This document shows, piece by piece, positions 34,339-43,540 of a stretch of DNA of 64,000 nt (positions within the stretch are counted from its first letter, which is position 1; every line of letters begins with the position of its first letter). This DNA is from Methanomassiliicoccus luminyensis B10 (GTDB lineage: Archaea > Thermoplasmatota > Thermoplasmata > Methanomassiliicoccales > Methanomassiliicoccaceae). The stretch lies in the NCBI RefSeq assembly GCF_000308215.1, contig NZ_CAJE01000023.1:1-64000 (forward strand), read 5' to 3'. The notes below the pieces were generated by a model, which saw nothing but the letters and a program-made list of their open reading frames with translations, was not told the DNA's origin and did no database searches. The position numbers and the translations under genes were made by a program.

Positions 34339-35784
34339 ATGAACGAGAAGAGGATAGAGGACAGGCAGCTGGCGTTCCTGGTCGACGGGGACAACGCTTC
34401 CGCAACGCACATCGAGGACATGCTCGCCGAGGCCTCCAAGTACGGCTCGGTCATCATCCGCCGCGTGTACGGCAACTGGACCGCCGGTGGGCAGGTCAAC
34501 ACCTGGAAGACCAAGCTCAAGGAGTACGCCCTGACCCCCTACCAGCAGTTCCCCAACATATCCAATCGCCACGTGACCAAGAACGCCACGGACATCGCGC
34601 TCATCATCGATGCCATGGACATACTCCATGACGGCATCGTCAAGGGATTCGTCATCGTCTCCAGCGATTCTGACTACACTTCCCTGGCGATTAAGATCAG
34701 GGAGCACGGGCTCTTCGTGATCGGCATCGGCAAGAAGGAAACGCACGACTCCTTCCGGCGCGCCTGCGACGTGTTCGTGTCCACCGAGAACCTGGGCAAG
34801 GGCGTGGAGGAGGAAGAGGACAGGGAAGCTCCGACCCCCAAGGCCCACCCCCGCCCCAGGAAGGTGCCGCGCGACGCCATGGACATACTGAACAAGGCGT
34901 TCGACTACGCCGTCAACGACGACGGCCGCGCGCTCAACGGCGATATCGGCGCCGCCCTGAGGAGGCTGGACCCCGCCTTCGACACCAGGAGCTACGGGAA
35001 GCCCTCCCTGCTCAACCTCATCGAGGAGCTGGACGACGTGTTCGAGGTGGAGCGCTCCGACCATGGCGCCATATTCGTGCGCAGGGCCGGGGACAAGAAG
35101 CTCTCCCCCACGCCGTCGGGGCCGTGCCCCGCTCCCGAGCGCAGGGAGGGCGAGGCCGCCCCGGCGCCGGAGCGCTCGGAGGGACGTACCGCCCTGGACG
35201 CCCTGCCCCTGCTGAATCAGGCCTACGAGGCCGCCGAAAAGAACCGCGATGGCACCGTGGACACGTTCAGGTTGTTCAAGGTCGCCCGCAAGATCGACCC
35301 CAGCTTCGACAGCGCGAAGTACGGGAAGGAGAAAATATCGCACCTGCTGGAGGCCCTTCCCTCCCATTTCACCCTGCTGCGCAGGGGCAAGAACATGCTG
35401 GTCCAGAAGGTCCAGAGGGTCGAGCCAGAGGAACTGCTCCCTACTCCCGAGCCCATGCCGGCGGAGGAGCCCGCGCCGGAGCCGGAGGCCCGGCCCGAGC
35501 CGATGGTCCCCATACGCAGCCAGATCGACGTGCTCAAGATAATCACCGCCGCCTTCGACGCCGTGGTCAAGGACGACGGGACCGCGTTCTTGCCTCAGAT
35601 CTCCAAGGAGGTCAAGAGGCTCGCCCCGGACCTGGACTTCAAGGACTACGGGAAGAAGGGGGTGAGGGAGTTCATCGAGGAGTTCGACGACATCTTCACC
35701 ATCACCAAGAACGGGCGCAACGTGTACGTGAGCAGGCGGAAGGGGAAGCGGCAGTCCCGCCCCATCAGCGAGCTTGTTCGGTGA
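34339..35784 (+). CDS. NYN-domain protein with three OST-HTH/LOTUS domains
   Basis: 481 aa. N-terminal NYN (PIN-like) ribonuclease domain, residues 8-150, with acidic residues in LAFLVDGDNAS, KNATDIALIIDAMD and VSSDSDYTSLA, as in the catalytic set of Limkain-type NYN proteins. Three related ~70-residue OST-HTH (LOTUS) domains follow, each marked by a short K-D/S-YGK motif (SYGKPSLLNLIEEL, KYGKEKISHLLEAL, DYGKKGVREFIEEF). They are joined by Pro/Glu-rich linkers. Predicted RNA-binding nuclease. Start ATG 34339 has GGAG at 8 nt. Confidence 0.82.
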   Translation: MNEKRIEDRQLAFLVDGDNASATHIEDMLAEASKYGSVIIRRVYGNWTAGGQVNTWKTKLKEYALTPYQQFPNISNRHVTKNATDIALIIDAMDILHDGIVKGFVIVSSDSDYTSLAIKIREHGLFVIGIGKKETHDSFRRACDVFVSTENLGKGVEEEEDREAPTPKAHPRPRKVPRDAMDILNKAFDYAVNDDGRALNGDIGAALRRLDPAFDTRSYGKPSLLNLIEELDDVFEVERSDHGAIFVRRAGDKKLSPTPSGPCPAPERREGEAAPAPERSEGRTALDALPLLNQAYEAAEKNRDGTVDTFRLFKVARKIDPSFDSAKYGKEKISHLLEALPSHFTLLRRGKNMLVQKVQRVEPEELLPTPEPMPAEEPAPEPEARPEPMVPIRSQIDVLKIITAAFDAVVKDDGTAFLPQISKEVKRLAPDLDFKDYGKKGVREFIEEFDDIFTITKNGRNVYVSRRKGKRQSRPISELVR

Positions 35785-36358
35785 CGGCGCTCCCCGTGAC
35801 GCATACCCTGCTGGCCAGCAGCGCCCCCAGGCCGATCATCCAGATGAACGCGGGATAGAGGATCATGCGCTCTATCCCTCCGACCCCGAGGCCCAGATCG
35901 TAGCCCAGGTTCGCGAACACGATCGCCCCCATGCTCATCAGCCCGAGGGCCGCGGACAGGTATCCCAGCGGCCTTCCCACCAGGCGGTAGGAGAGCAGCG
36001 CGGTCAGAGCGGCGAACAGGAACGCCAGGAGGGCCGAGGTGTTGTGGTAGGCGACCACGTACTCGTGGAATATCCCCACTCCCATGGCCCCTATGCTGGA
36101 AATGGCCAGCAGCACCGGCACCACTCGGTCGGCGCCATCTCGCCATAGGAAGTAGGAACCTGTCAGCCCCAGGAGCCCGAACAGGAACAGCGAGCCGTTG
36201 AACAGCATTGCGGACGGCTCCGGGCCCACCCCAAGGTCGCTGATGTAGTTCTGGCTGACACTGTAGCCAGGATACAGTATCTCGGCCATGTGCAGCCCCA
36301 GCAAAAAAATGGCCCCACCGATGAAGATGAGGAAACCCGCCTTCCGACGGTCGTCCAT
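35765..36358 (-). CDS. DUF998-type membrane protein, copy 1
   Basis: 197 aa, about six membrane helices. The N-terminal HMAEILYPGYSVSQNYISDL motif with LGVGP is the DUF998 signature. A TATA box (GAATATATAC, ~36381-36390) lies 26 nt from ATG 36358, so a leaderless start is likely. The 3' end overlaps the NYN gene tail by 20 bp. It sits beside its paralogue at 36366. Function unknown. Confidence 0.75.
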   Translation of the reverse strand: MDDRRKAGFLIFIGGAIFLLGLHMAEILYPGYSVSQNYISDLGVGPEPSAMLFNGSLFLFGLLGLTGSYFLWRDGADRVVPVLLAISSIGAMGVGIFHEYVVAYHNTSALLAFLFAALTALLSYRLVGRPLGYLSAALGLMSMGAIVFANLGYDLGLGVGGIERMILYPAFIWMIGLGALLASRVCVTGSAVTEQAR

Positions 36359-36365
36359 GCCTGTA

Positions 36366-36992
36366 TTATTCCTGCCGAGGTGGTATATATTCATCGTCCC
36401 GGGCCCGCCGGGTCCCGCGCTCCTCCGGCGCGTCCCCGGAGCGGCCGGCCAGCAGCCCTCCCAGCGCCACCGTCCAGGTCAGGACGGGGTAGAGGACCAT
36501 GCGCTCCATCCCTCCCGCCCCCAGCCCCAGGTATATGTCGGCGGCGAAGAGGGCCAGGGCCGCCAGGCTCGTGATCCCCAGCGCCCCCGCCAGGTATCCC
36601 AGCGGCTTTCCTGCGCGAGGGTACGAGAGCACCGCCACCAGGGCCCCGAAGAAGAACGCCAGGAATGCCGAGATCGTGTGGGGGGCGCCCACGCTCGAAG
36701 GGAACACTCCCACCCCCATCGCCCCGATGCCGGAGAACGCCAGCGCGCACGCCAGCTTGCGGTCCGGGGCGTCCCGCCGCAGGAGGAGGGCGGCCAGCGC
36801 CCCCAGGAGCCCGAACAGGAACACCGAGGAGTTGAAGATCAGGGAGGGGGCCGCCGGGCCCGTCCCCAGATCGCTTATCTTGTTCCCGCTCACGCTGTAC
36901 CCCGGGTACAGCGCTTCGGCAACGTGGATCCCCAGGAGGAACAGCGCCCCTCCCGCCAGAAGGAGGAGCCCGGCCTTGTGCCCATTGTCCAT
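36366..36992 (-). CDS. DUF998-type membrane protein, copy 2
   Basis: 208 aa paralogue of the neighbour at 35765-36358, with HVAEALYPGYSVSGNKISDL and the same helix layout. The C-terminal tail is hydrophilic and Arg-rich. A TATA box (CTTTATTA) on the minus strand ~26 nt upstream of ATG 36992 predicts a leaderless transcript, so each copy probably has its own promoter. Confidence 0.75.
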   Translation of the reverse strand: MDNGHKAGLLLLAGGALFLLGIHVAEALYPGYSVSGNKISDLGTGPAAPSLIFNSSVFLFGLLGALAALLLRRDAPDRKLACALAFSGIGAMGVGVFPSSVGAPHTISAFLAFFFGALVAVLSYPRAGKPLGYLAGALGITSLAALALFAADIYLGLGAGGMERMVLYPVLTWTVALGGLLAGRSGDAPEERGTRRARDDEYIPPRQE

Positions 36993-37056
36993 GATATCAT
37001 CATCGGCGAGGGCCTAATAAAGCGTTCAATCCCACCGCGCGGGCGCGGGGCCGATC

Positions 37057-37680
37057 TCACGCTCCGTCATCTTCTCCGCCATACCTCTCGCGGGCCCGCC
37101 TGACCAGGTACCCGTGCCCGATCACCCCCAGGGGGATGGACACGTACCAGATGAGGAAGCGCACCGGCAGGTCGAACAGGGCCAGGGTCCAGAAGACCGG
37201 GAGGGCGGAGGCGAGGAAGATGGCCGCGTCGATCAGGCGGGAATTGCGGGCGGCCACGAAGGCCTCGCGCCCCTCCACTCCCTGGCGGAAGGCCTGCTGA
37301 TTGAAGCCGGCCATGATGAGCCATATCCCTCCCAGGTCCAGCGCGTACAGCGTGGAGGCCCCGTTCAGCAGTTCGGGATAGTTCTGGGAGTTGACGTCGA
37401 AGGCCATGACGTTCAGCAGGTACGGCTCGATGGCCACCAGGAGAAGGAGGGCCACGTTGAGGACCAGCAGCCGGGGCGATTCGATCTTGAGGCGGGAGAT
37501 GATGCGCGAGTACGAGATCCACACCGAGATGAGGATGAGGAAGCTGAAGGTGAACCAGAACAGGCCGGTGAGTACGTCGGAGATGTCGTCCTCGGAACGG
37601 TTGATGAGGGCTATGGCTCCTATGGACAGGGCGAGCCCGAACACCAGATCGGTCAGGTCCTCTATTCTGACCTTGAACAT
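37057..37680 (-). CDS. TMEM175/DUF1211-like potassium-channel-type membrane protein
   Basis: 207 aa, six hydrophobic helices. The N-terminus RIEDLTDLVFGLALSIGAIA resembles the RxxxFSDGVFAI start of prokaryotic TMEM175 channels, and WFTFSFLILISVWISYSRI matches the third helix of that family. The pore Phe-Ser-Asp is degenerate (Leu-Thr-Asp), so channel activity is uncertain. A neighbour to other small membrane proteins on the same strand. Confidence 0.6.
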   Translation of the reverse strand: MFKVRIEDLTDLVFGLALSIGAIALINRSEDDISDVLTGLFWFTFSFLILISVWISYSRIISRLKIESPRLLVLNVALLLLVAIEPYLLNVMAFDVNSQNYPELLNGASTLYALDLGGIWLIMAGFNQQAFRQGVEGREAFVAARNSRLIDAAIFLASALPVFWTLALFDLPVRFLIWYVSIPLGVIGHGYLVRRARERYGGEDDGA

Positions 37681-37713
37681 GCCGTGGCTAACAAGGCAGC
37701 CGCGACTATTTCA

Positions 37714-38157
37714 TCATCGCACCAGCATCGATATCGCCCACCCCGCGCCGAACACTATGAGCGCGGAAGCGAGCACCGCGCCGAGGTTCTGGTACAGCGT
37801 GAAGTCGGAGGCGAAGAAGAATAGCCAGATCACCATGAACGTCAGCCAGATGATGCCGGTGAGGCCGCCGATGACGGACTTCTTCTTCGGGTTGGGAAGG
37901 TAGTACCCGTAACCCTGGGGCATCTGCGGCCTCGGGTACTTGATCCCCCAGGTGACCCATGCCACTATCAGCACGGCCAGGAGGATGAGCACCGAGACCA
38001 GCATCACCGCCAGGTTCTGGCTTGAGCTCAGGTCGCCGGTGAAGAAATAGAGCCAGATCACGATGAAGACCAGCCAGGCGAAGGAGGCCACGATGGTGAG
38101 GACCGACCTCCACATGAGCCCCTTCTGCCTCTGGTCCTGAATGGGCACGCCCGCCAT
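37714..38157 (-). CDS. Four-helix membrane protein with duplicated QNL motif, paralogue
   Basis: 147 aa with two repeats, FAWLVFIVIWLYFFTGDLSS and IWLTFMVIWLFFFASDFTLY, each ending in QNLA or QNLG. It matches 29530-30009 in helix order and motif, so the two form a small lineage family. The hydrophilic middle loop is Pro/Tyr/Lys rich. Function unknown. Confidence 0.65.
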   Translation of the reverse strand: MAGVPIQDQRQKGLMWRSVLTIVASFAWLVFIVIWLYFFTGDLSSSQNLAVMLVSVLILLAVLIVAWVTWGIKYPRPQMPQGYGYYLPNPKKKSVIGGLTGIIWLTFMVIWLFFFASDFTLYQNLGAVLASALIVFGAGWAISMLVR

Positions 38158-38217
38158 GTTATCCTCCCTGATTATCGCGCCATCGTAGATGAACGTTTGG
38201 AGGTCAAAGCCCCATCC

Positions 38218-38493
38218 TCAGCGCCTGGTCGACCTTCCCCGCAGGACGAAGCCGCCCCTCTCGACCTCCCTGCGGACCAGCCTTAGGACCGCCCCCGGGG
38301 TGCTCCGGGGCCTCAGCAGGTCCACCACCAGGGAGCCGTTACGCTTCCAGATGGTGCCGGGGATCGTTCCCAGGCATTTCGCCAGCCGCCCCATGTCATC
38401 GGTGCCGGGCCCGCCGACTATGCAGACCCCCCTCTCGCTCACGCCCATCGAGCCGACGGTCCGTCCCTCCCGGACTATGACATAGTCGTCCAA
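38218..38493 (-). CDS. Small unknown protein downstream of ramA
   Basis: 91 aa with TTG start at 38493 (GGGGGCAGGG upstream) just 25 bp beyond the ramA stop, so probably co-transcribed. It is basic at the C-terminus and contains a glycine-rich GVCIVGGPGTDDMGRLAKCL. I do not recognise a family; two Cys are present. Confidence 0.5.
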   Translation of the reverse strand: MDDYVIVREGRTVGSMGVSERGVCIVGGPGTDDMGRLAKCLGTIPGTIWKRNGSLVVDLLRPRSTPGAVLRLVRREVERGGFVLRGRSTRR

Positions 38494-38518
38494 GCGCCCT
38501 GCCCCCGTCTTACAAGGA

Positions 38519-40156
38519 TCACCCGGCGTTCACCAGGCCCTTGTGCAGCTCGTTGAACCGGTAGACCTTCTCGGGGCAGGCGCGCTCGCACCTCATGCAT
38601 GCCGTCCCATTGCACAGGTCCGAGGACACTTCAAGCTCGAACCCGTCCCCTGCCTGCGACACCTTTAGGGCATGCTCGGGGCACTCCTTCACGCACGCCT
38701 CGCAGCCGATGCAGCCCTCGAAGGAGCCGCTGAGATGCACCCCGATGTCCCTCAGGACCTTGAGCCCCTTCGACCCCAGGTCCGGAATGTCCCTCTTGAC
38801 CACCCTGATGACCTCGGCCGGCCTGATCTCCGAAGGGAGGGGCTGGATCTCCGCCATCTCCAGCATCATGTTGTACATGTCCATGGGCATACCTTCCTGC
38901 CAGTACGCCAGCTCCTGAACGAACACCTTCTCGAATATCGGGTCGCTGGCGAACATCACATGGTTGGCGCGTATCGAGTTCGCCAGTGTCTGGAGGTGAT
39001 CGAGTAGCTCGGGGTCCTTAACCAGGTCCGTCGCCATGGCCAGCGAGGTGTTGCCGAACTGGTAGATCTTCTTGGGCGTGGGGGGAAGGAGGCCCACGCG
39101 CTGAGCTTTCAGCGCGTCGACGTAGGTCCCGGACGCTCCGCTCATGTACATGACGTCGAGCTGATCGAACATGAGGCCGGCATGCTCAAGCAGGGTGAAG
39201 TGGCCGGCCCTCATGGCCCCAAAGGTCTTGGCGGCCTCCAGGACATCGTGCTCGGTGAGAGTGATCCCGTCCTGCAGATGCAGCATGTTGTCCGCGGTGG
39301 TGATGTGGGGCCACTTGATGAGGCCGTATTCCATGGCCACGGCGATGGCGGCGATGACCCCCGTTCCCGTTACTCCCAGGGCACGTCCGTGCATCGGTCC
39401 GGGCTCCACCACGCTGCCGGTGTTCGGCTCGATCAAGTCCCCGTTCTGAGCGGTGATGGCGTCGTCAAGGACGGTGCATCTCCAGTACCCGTCGGAGTTG
39501 ACGTCGCTGATGGCGCCGGGGGAGGCGAGCATGCCCGCCTTGATGGACTGCCCCTCAATGGCCGGACCGGCGGCCGCCGAGCCGGTGAGGATCTCATCGC
39601 CGACCTTAAGCGCCATTTCGGCGTTGGTGCCGTAGTCGGTCACCAGAATGTTCTCCTTCTGCTCGAGGAGCTTGGTCTGGTACATCATGGCCAGCGCGTC
39701 GGCGCCGATCTCATGGCGTATGGCCGGAGGGATCATGACCTGCACCTTGTCCGGAAGCTCCAGGCCCAGATCGACGGCGTCGATCACGCGGGCGTCCCGC
39801 CTTTGCGGCACCACGCCTCTCGACTTGAGGGCCTGCTCGCCAGCGAACGCGAGGTCCCGTATCTCCATGTTCTGGAACATCGACAGCTGGATGGGGTTGC
39901 CGCATATCGCGACCCTCTCTACCTTGTTCAGGTCGATCTCCAGCATCTTCATCAGCTTGTTGGACGTATCTATCAGCAGCCGGTGTGCTATGCCCCTGTC
40001 AACTTGGATGCAGAATGTCAAGTGGTCCATCACGTTCGCGCCCGGAACGGGGTGGCGGACGGTGATGGCGGTCGATACGATCTTATTGTCGCTCAGGTCG
40101 ACAGCGTGCATCCTGGTGCCGCTGGTGCCAACGTCGATGGATATGCCGTAGCTCAT
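38519..40156 (-). CDS. ramA: RamA: reductive activator of methylamine corrinoid proteins
   Basis: 545 aa iron-sulfur ATPase that reduces inactive Co(II) corrinoid in MtmC, MtbC and MttC to Co(I). The N-terminal ASKHA-type fold shows YGISIDVGTSGTRMHAVDLS and a central LVTDYGTNAEMALKVGD phosphate loop. Two C-terminal [4Fe-4S] motifs, CIGCEACVKECP and CMRCERACP, are as in Methanosarcina RamA. Start ATG 40156; ATG 40171 is also in frame. It lies 12 kb from the methyltransferases it serves, followed by a small co-directional gene. Confidence 0.92.
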   Translation of the reverse strand: MSYGISIDVGTSGTRMHAVDLSDNKIVSTAITVRHPVPGANVMDHLTFCIQVDRGIAHRLLIDTSNKLMKMLEIDLNKVERVAICGNPIQLSMFQNMEIRDLAFAGEQALKSRGVVPQRRDARVIDAVDLGLELPDKVQVMIPPAIRHEIGADALAMMYQTKLLEQKENILVTDYGTNAEMALKVGDEILTGSAAAGPAIEGQSIKAGMLASPGAISDVNSDGYWRCTVLDDAITAQNGDLIEPNTGSVVEPGPMHGRALGVTGTGVIAAIAVAMEYGLIKWPHITTADNMLHLQDGITLTEHDVLEAAKTFGAMRAGHFTLLEHAGLMFDQLDVMYMSGASGTYVDALKAQRVGLLPPTPKKIYQFGNTSLAMATDLVKDPELLDHLQTLANSIRANHVMFASDPIFEKVFVQELAYWQEGMPMDMYNMMLEMAEIQPLPSEIRPAEVIRVVKRDIPDLGSKGLKVLRDIGVHLSGSFEGCIGCEACVKECPEHALKVSQAGDGFELEVSSDLCNGTACMRCERACPEKVYRFNELHKGLVNAG

Positions 40157-40332
40157 CTGTATGCGCTCCATGAAATGTTCTGTCCGGCGCTCGTGATCAT
40201 CAAGCCCGGGGGCGTGTAAGGTGCCGGCCCATTCCTAGACCCGGGCCGCTGAGGTCCAAAACCATATCGCATTCAGGATATTTGATGAGGGGGCAGGCCC
40301 CAAGGGCCTGCACCTCCCTATCCCTTCACGGT

Positions 40333-40830
40333 TCACTCGTTCCCGGACGCGATCTCCTTGGCGAACGCGCGCGCCCTGGAGCGGTCGGCGGCGTCGGGGT
40401 GTCCCGTGGTCAGGTGGCGCTGCTCCCCGAACATCCTCATGGCAGGGTCGGGCGAGCTCATCAGCTTGGTGGCGAGGTCCTTGTCCAGTACGCCCTGGCA
40501 GCTGAAGAAGCCCGCCAGGTTCGCGCCTTCTGCGGCGGCCCGGCAGTTATTAATTATGCCCTGCAGCGGGGGAGCCTCCGGGGACATGGCATGGGTGACG
40601 AACAACGCTATCTTCTTTCCTGCGGCCTTGTCCTTAAGGAACTCCTGGGCCTTCTTGGGCGCCCCGCCCGAGTTTACCGGGAACCCCACGAATACCAGGT
40701 CGTAGCCGTCGAGGTTCTTCACTTCATCCATTGGCTTGATCTCCTTTTTGCCAGGGACCGCCTCGAAAATGGAGTCGGCGATCATCTGGGTGTTGCCCGT
40801 GGTCGACATATAGGTGACTAAGGTGCTCAT
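40333..40830 (-). CDS. Flavodoxin-like protein
   Basis: 165 aa. The FMN phosphate loop TYMSTTGNTQMIADSI is at the N-terminus, with further loops GFPVNSGGAPKKA and FVTHAMSP. It belongs to the flavodoxin superfamily; an electron carrier role is likely. Divergent from the Cys-rich HTH regulator at 40909, across an AT-rich 78-bp spacer that can hold promoters for both. Confidence 0.8.
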   Translation of the reverse strand: MSTLVTYMSTTGNTQMIADSIFEAVPGKKEIKPMDEVKNLDGYDLVFVGFPVNSGGAPKKAQEFLKDKAAGKKIALFVTHAMSPEAPPLQGIINNCRAAAEGANLAGFFSCQGVLDKDLATKLMSSPDPAMRMFGEQRHLTTGHPDAADRSRARAFAKEIASGNE

Positions 40831-40908
40831 TCGATGCCTCCACCCTCCATGATGGCATGTTTAATATATGCCTATAACGTTTTAACATAAATGTATTAAG
40901 GTGGTGCT

Positions 40909-41652
40909 GTGGAAAGCGATTCATTGGAAAAGCGATTGGAGGACCTGGAGCAGGATTTCGACGCGCTGCGCGCCGCCACCATCGCTTCCAAGGAGAGAGA
41001 GTACCGGAAGCTGGTGCTGAAGCAGGTCCAGGAGGTGTTCGACGAGTTCAGCAAGAACGAGGTCGTGGACCGCATCGAATGCATGGACAACATCTACGAC
41101 TGCTCCAAGCGGAAGTTCTGCAAGAACCAGATGCAGAGCAAGGTGGAAGCTATCAGCCTGGCTTACATGAGTGGAGACTACGATCGAGCCATATCGATGC
41201 TCGACGAGATAGAGAATGGGGTCCGGGGGCTCGGTTCGGACTGCGAATCTGGACAATGCCAAAAATATGTGCTCGTGCTCATCTCGGAGATCAGGACCGT
41301 GCTGACCCTGGCCATCAGGATAGAGAAGAAGGCCGGGGAGCTGCCGCCGAATGTCGTGCCTACGCAAGCCTCTCCCCTGGACTCGGTCACAGCGTCAGAG
41401 GCCCTGGCACCGCTGGCCCACCCCGCCCGGCTGGACATACTGGCCCATCTGGAGAACGGGGAGATGGGCTTTTCCGAGCTCAGCAAGGAGCTGGGCATGA
41501 AGACCGGGCACCTGCAGTTCCATCTTAAGACCCTGGAGAAAGGAGGGTACGTGAGAAAGGACCGCAAGGGCGGGAAATATCGCATATCCCTGCAAGGCGT
41601 CACCGCGCTGGATGGGCTGAGGGGCTTCATGTACAACCTGGTGCGGGTCTGA
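40909..41652 (+). CDS. ArsR-type regulator with N-terminal coiled coil and Cys-rich insert
   Basis: 247 aa. Residues ~1-50 form a heptad-like helix (LEKRLEDLEQDFDALRAAT). A Cys-rich stretch follows, with CMDNIYDC, CKNQ and later CESGQC, which could bind metal or an Fe-S cluster. The C-terminal winged HTH reads HPARLDILAHLENGEMGFSE then LSKELGMKTGHLQFHLKTLE. GTG start 40909 with GGTGGT upstream. Divergent from the flavodoxin gene; it could act as a redox or metal sensor for it. Confidence 0.72.
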   Translation: MESDSLEKRLEDLEQDFDALRAATIASKEREYRKLVLKQVQEVFDEFSKNEVVDRIECMDNIYDCSKRKFCKNQMQSKVEAISLAYMSGDYDRAISMLDEIENGVRGLGSDCESGQCQKYVLVLISEIRTVLTLAIRIEKKAGELPPNVVPTQASPLDSVTASEALAPLAHPARLDILAHLENGEMGFSELSKELGMKTGHLQFHLKTLEKGGYVRKDRKGGKYRISLQGVTALDGLRGFMYNLVRV

Positions 41653-41678
41653 GTTCGCTTTAGAACGAGAGCCGGAGC

Positions 41679-42476
41679 TCAAAATCTGCCCACTTTGTCT
41701 ATGGCCCCCATCTCTTCCGGGGTCAGGGAGAAGTCGAACAGCTCGGCGTTCTCCAGCATCCTGTCGCGGTGCGATGTCTTCACGATAGGCACCGCCCCCT
41801 TCTGCAGCACCCAGCGCAGGACCGTCTGGGCCGCGGTCCGGGAATGCCGGCGCGCGATCTCGCTTATGGCAGCATCCCTCAGGTCGGTCCCCCGCAGGGG
41901 GCTGTACGCCTCCAGCACGATCCCGCGGGACCTGCACCCGGCCAGCAGAGCATCGTCGCTGTTCTCCGGATTGAACTCCACCTGGTCCACTTCCGGGGTC
42001 ACTCCGGTCCCCGCGGTCAGCTCGTCTACCTGCTCCAGGCTGAAGTTGCTCACCCCTATGGCTCCCACAGCCTCATCTTCCATCAACCGGATCATGGCCT
42101 TCCAGGTGTCCAGGTTCCTGCCCCCGGGCCAGTGGATAAGGTACAGGTCGACGCGGTCCAGGCCCAGCTTCCCCAGGCTGCGGTGGCAGGCCCGCATGGC
42201 GTTCTCGTAGCCGTGCTCATTGCTCCACAGCTTGGTGGTGACGAACAGCTCCTCTGGGTCGATCCCGCTCTGCCTGATGCCCTCCCCGACATCCTCTTCG
42301 TTATTGTACATGCTGGCGGTGTCGATAAGGCGGTAGCCGGCCTCCACGGCCTCGCGCACCGCCCTTGCGCAGGTCCCCCCGGCGAGCTTCCAGGTGCCGA
42401 ACCCCAGGACCGGCATCTCCGAACCCCCGCCGAGGCGCACCCTGGAGCCCATTCTGAGAGAGTCGGTGACGATCAT
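41679..42476 (-). CDS. Aldo/keto reductase, copy 1
   Basis: 265 aa NADPH-dependent AKR. The tetrad is visible: Asp in RLIDTASMYNNEE with catalytic Tyr, Lys in VTTKLW, and His in LYLIHWPGG. The cofactor loop is VPIVKTSHRDRMLEN. TATA-like GAAATATCC at 42498-42506 is 26 nt upstream of ATG 42476, so leaderless. Related to the second copy at 46839-47666. Substrate unknown. Confidence 0.88.
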   Translation of the reverse strand: MIVTDSLRMGSRVRLGGGSEMPVLGFGTWKLAGGTCARAVREAVEAGYRLIDTASMYNNEEDVGEGIRQSGIDPEELFVTTKLWSNEHGYENAMRACHRSLGKLGLDRVDLYLIHWPGGRNLDTWKAMIRLMEDEAVGAIGVSNFSLEQVDELTAGTGVTPEVDQVEFNPENSDDALLAGCRSRGIVLEAYSPLRGTDLRDAAISEIARRHSRTAAQTVLRWVLQKGAVPIVKTSHRDRMLENAELFDFSLTPEEMGAIDKVGRF

Positions 42477-42504
42477 ACGTGGTATGTTGGGAGCGGAGGA
42501 TATT

Positions 42505-43500
42505 TCATTCTTGTTTCGAGGCCATCAGCGTCTTGTACCGGCGGACCTCGATGTTGTACTCGCGCACCATCTTCTGCTGGTGGTACAGGGCGAGGAGCCT
42601 GCGGTGGTGGTGGAGGTCCCTTGGCCCCAGCTCGACGAGCGCCTCCGCCTCGCCGATGGCCAGCATCACAAGTCCCTTGGCCTGGTACAGCTCGGCCTTG
42701 CGCTCCAGCGCCCTGGCCGTACCGGGCCTGATGGACAGAGCGATCTCGTACGCCTCGATGGCCGCATCGGCCTGCCCGGCGAGGTCCAGCGATCCCGCCC
42801 ATCTCATGGTGGCCTCGAAGCAGTCCCCGTTTTCGGGCATCTCCAGCTCGCCGCTCAGGACGGAGGCGAACAGGATGTCCAGCGTGGGCAGGTCCAGGTC
42901 CAGGGCGTCGGAGAGGTCGCGCATTACCGCCGCCAGGTCGGCGTAGTCCTGGGCCGGTTCCAGCGGTTCGACGAGATCGTTCTCGATCAGGAACCTCGAC
43001 GCTGCGGAGCTCGCCGCGGGCCAGCCAGCGGGGTCCTGGATGTGCCACACCGTCGAGAGCAGCTCGGGCCACCTCTCCGGGCGGGCCTGAGGGCGCTTCA
43101 GATCGCCCCTTTCCACCTGGTCCTCCGCGAAGGCCTCGAAGTCCAGCAGCCTCCCCTTGGCCTCCCCCAGGTCCTCCGGCAGCTCGAAGGCCCTCCGCAG
43201 CGCCGGCTCCAGATCGTCCACCGAAACGCCCAGGGCCAGGTCGCTCATGGCCTGCGACACCGCGCGGGAGGGAAAGGCGAAGGAGTCCCCCGTCCCCGCC
43301 TGGTCCATGCGGTACTTCACTGTGCCGAAGTTGACCTTCCGCTCCAGGAAGTCCGATACGGTCTCCCGCAGCTCCTCCGCGGCCGAGGTCCACGCCGAGC
43401 GCTCCTCGGCATGGTCATCCCTCAGTCCGGTGCTGACGAAAACGAAGTAGGCGCACCGAAGCCTCTGCAAGAACGTATCGTCCAGGCCGCTCAAGAACAT
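42505..43500 (-). CDS. TPR-containing protein of unknown function
   Basis: 331 aa, acidic, mainly helical. Two to three tetratricopeptide-like units lie in the C-terminal third (AGQADAAIEAYEIALSIRPG, then TARALERKAELYQAKGLVML). The N-terminal two-thirds have no match I recognise. It probably mediates protein interactions. It is adjacent to another unknown gene on the same strand. Confidence 0.55.
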   Translation of the reverse strand: MFLSGLDDTFLQRLRCAYFVFVSTGLRDDHAEERSAWTSAAEELRETVSDFLERKVNFGTVKYRMDQAGTGDSFAFPSRAVSQAMSDLALGVSVDDLEPALRRAFELPEDLGEAKGRLLDFEAFAEDQVERGDLKRPQARPERWPELLSTVWHIQDPAGWPAASSAASRFLIENDLVEPLEPAQDYADLAAVMRDLSDALDLDLPTLDILFASVLSGELEMPENGDCFEATMRWAGSLDLAGQADAAIEAYEIALSIRPGTARALERKAELYQAKGLVMLAIGEAEALVELGPRDLHHHRRLLALYHQQKMVREYNIEVRRYKTLMASKQE

Positions 43501-43540
43501 CCTCCTATCGGTAAAGGGCGGGCGTATTTCACGGCTTCGC

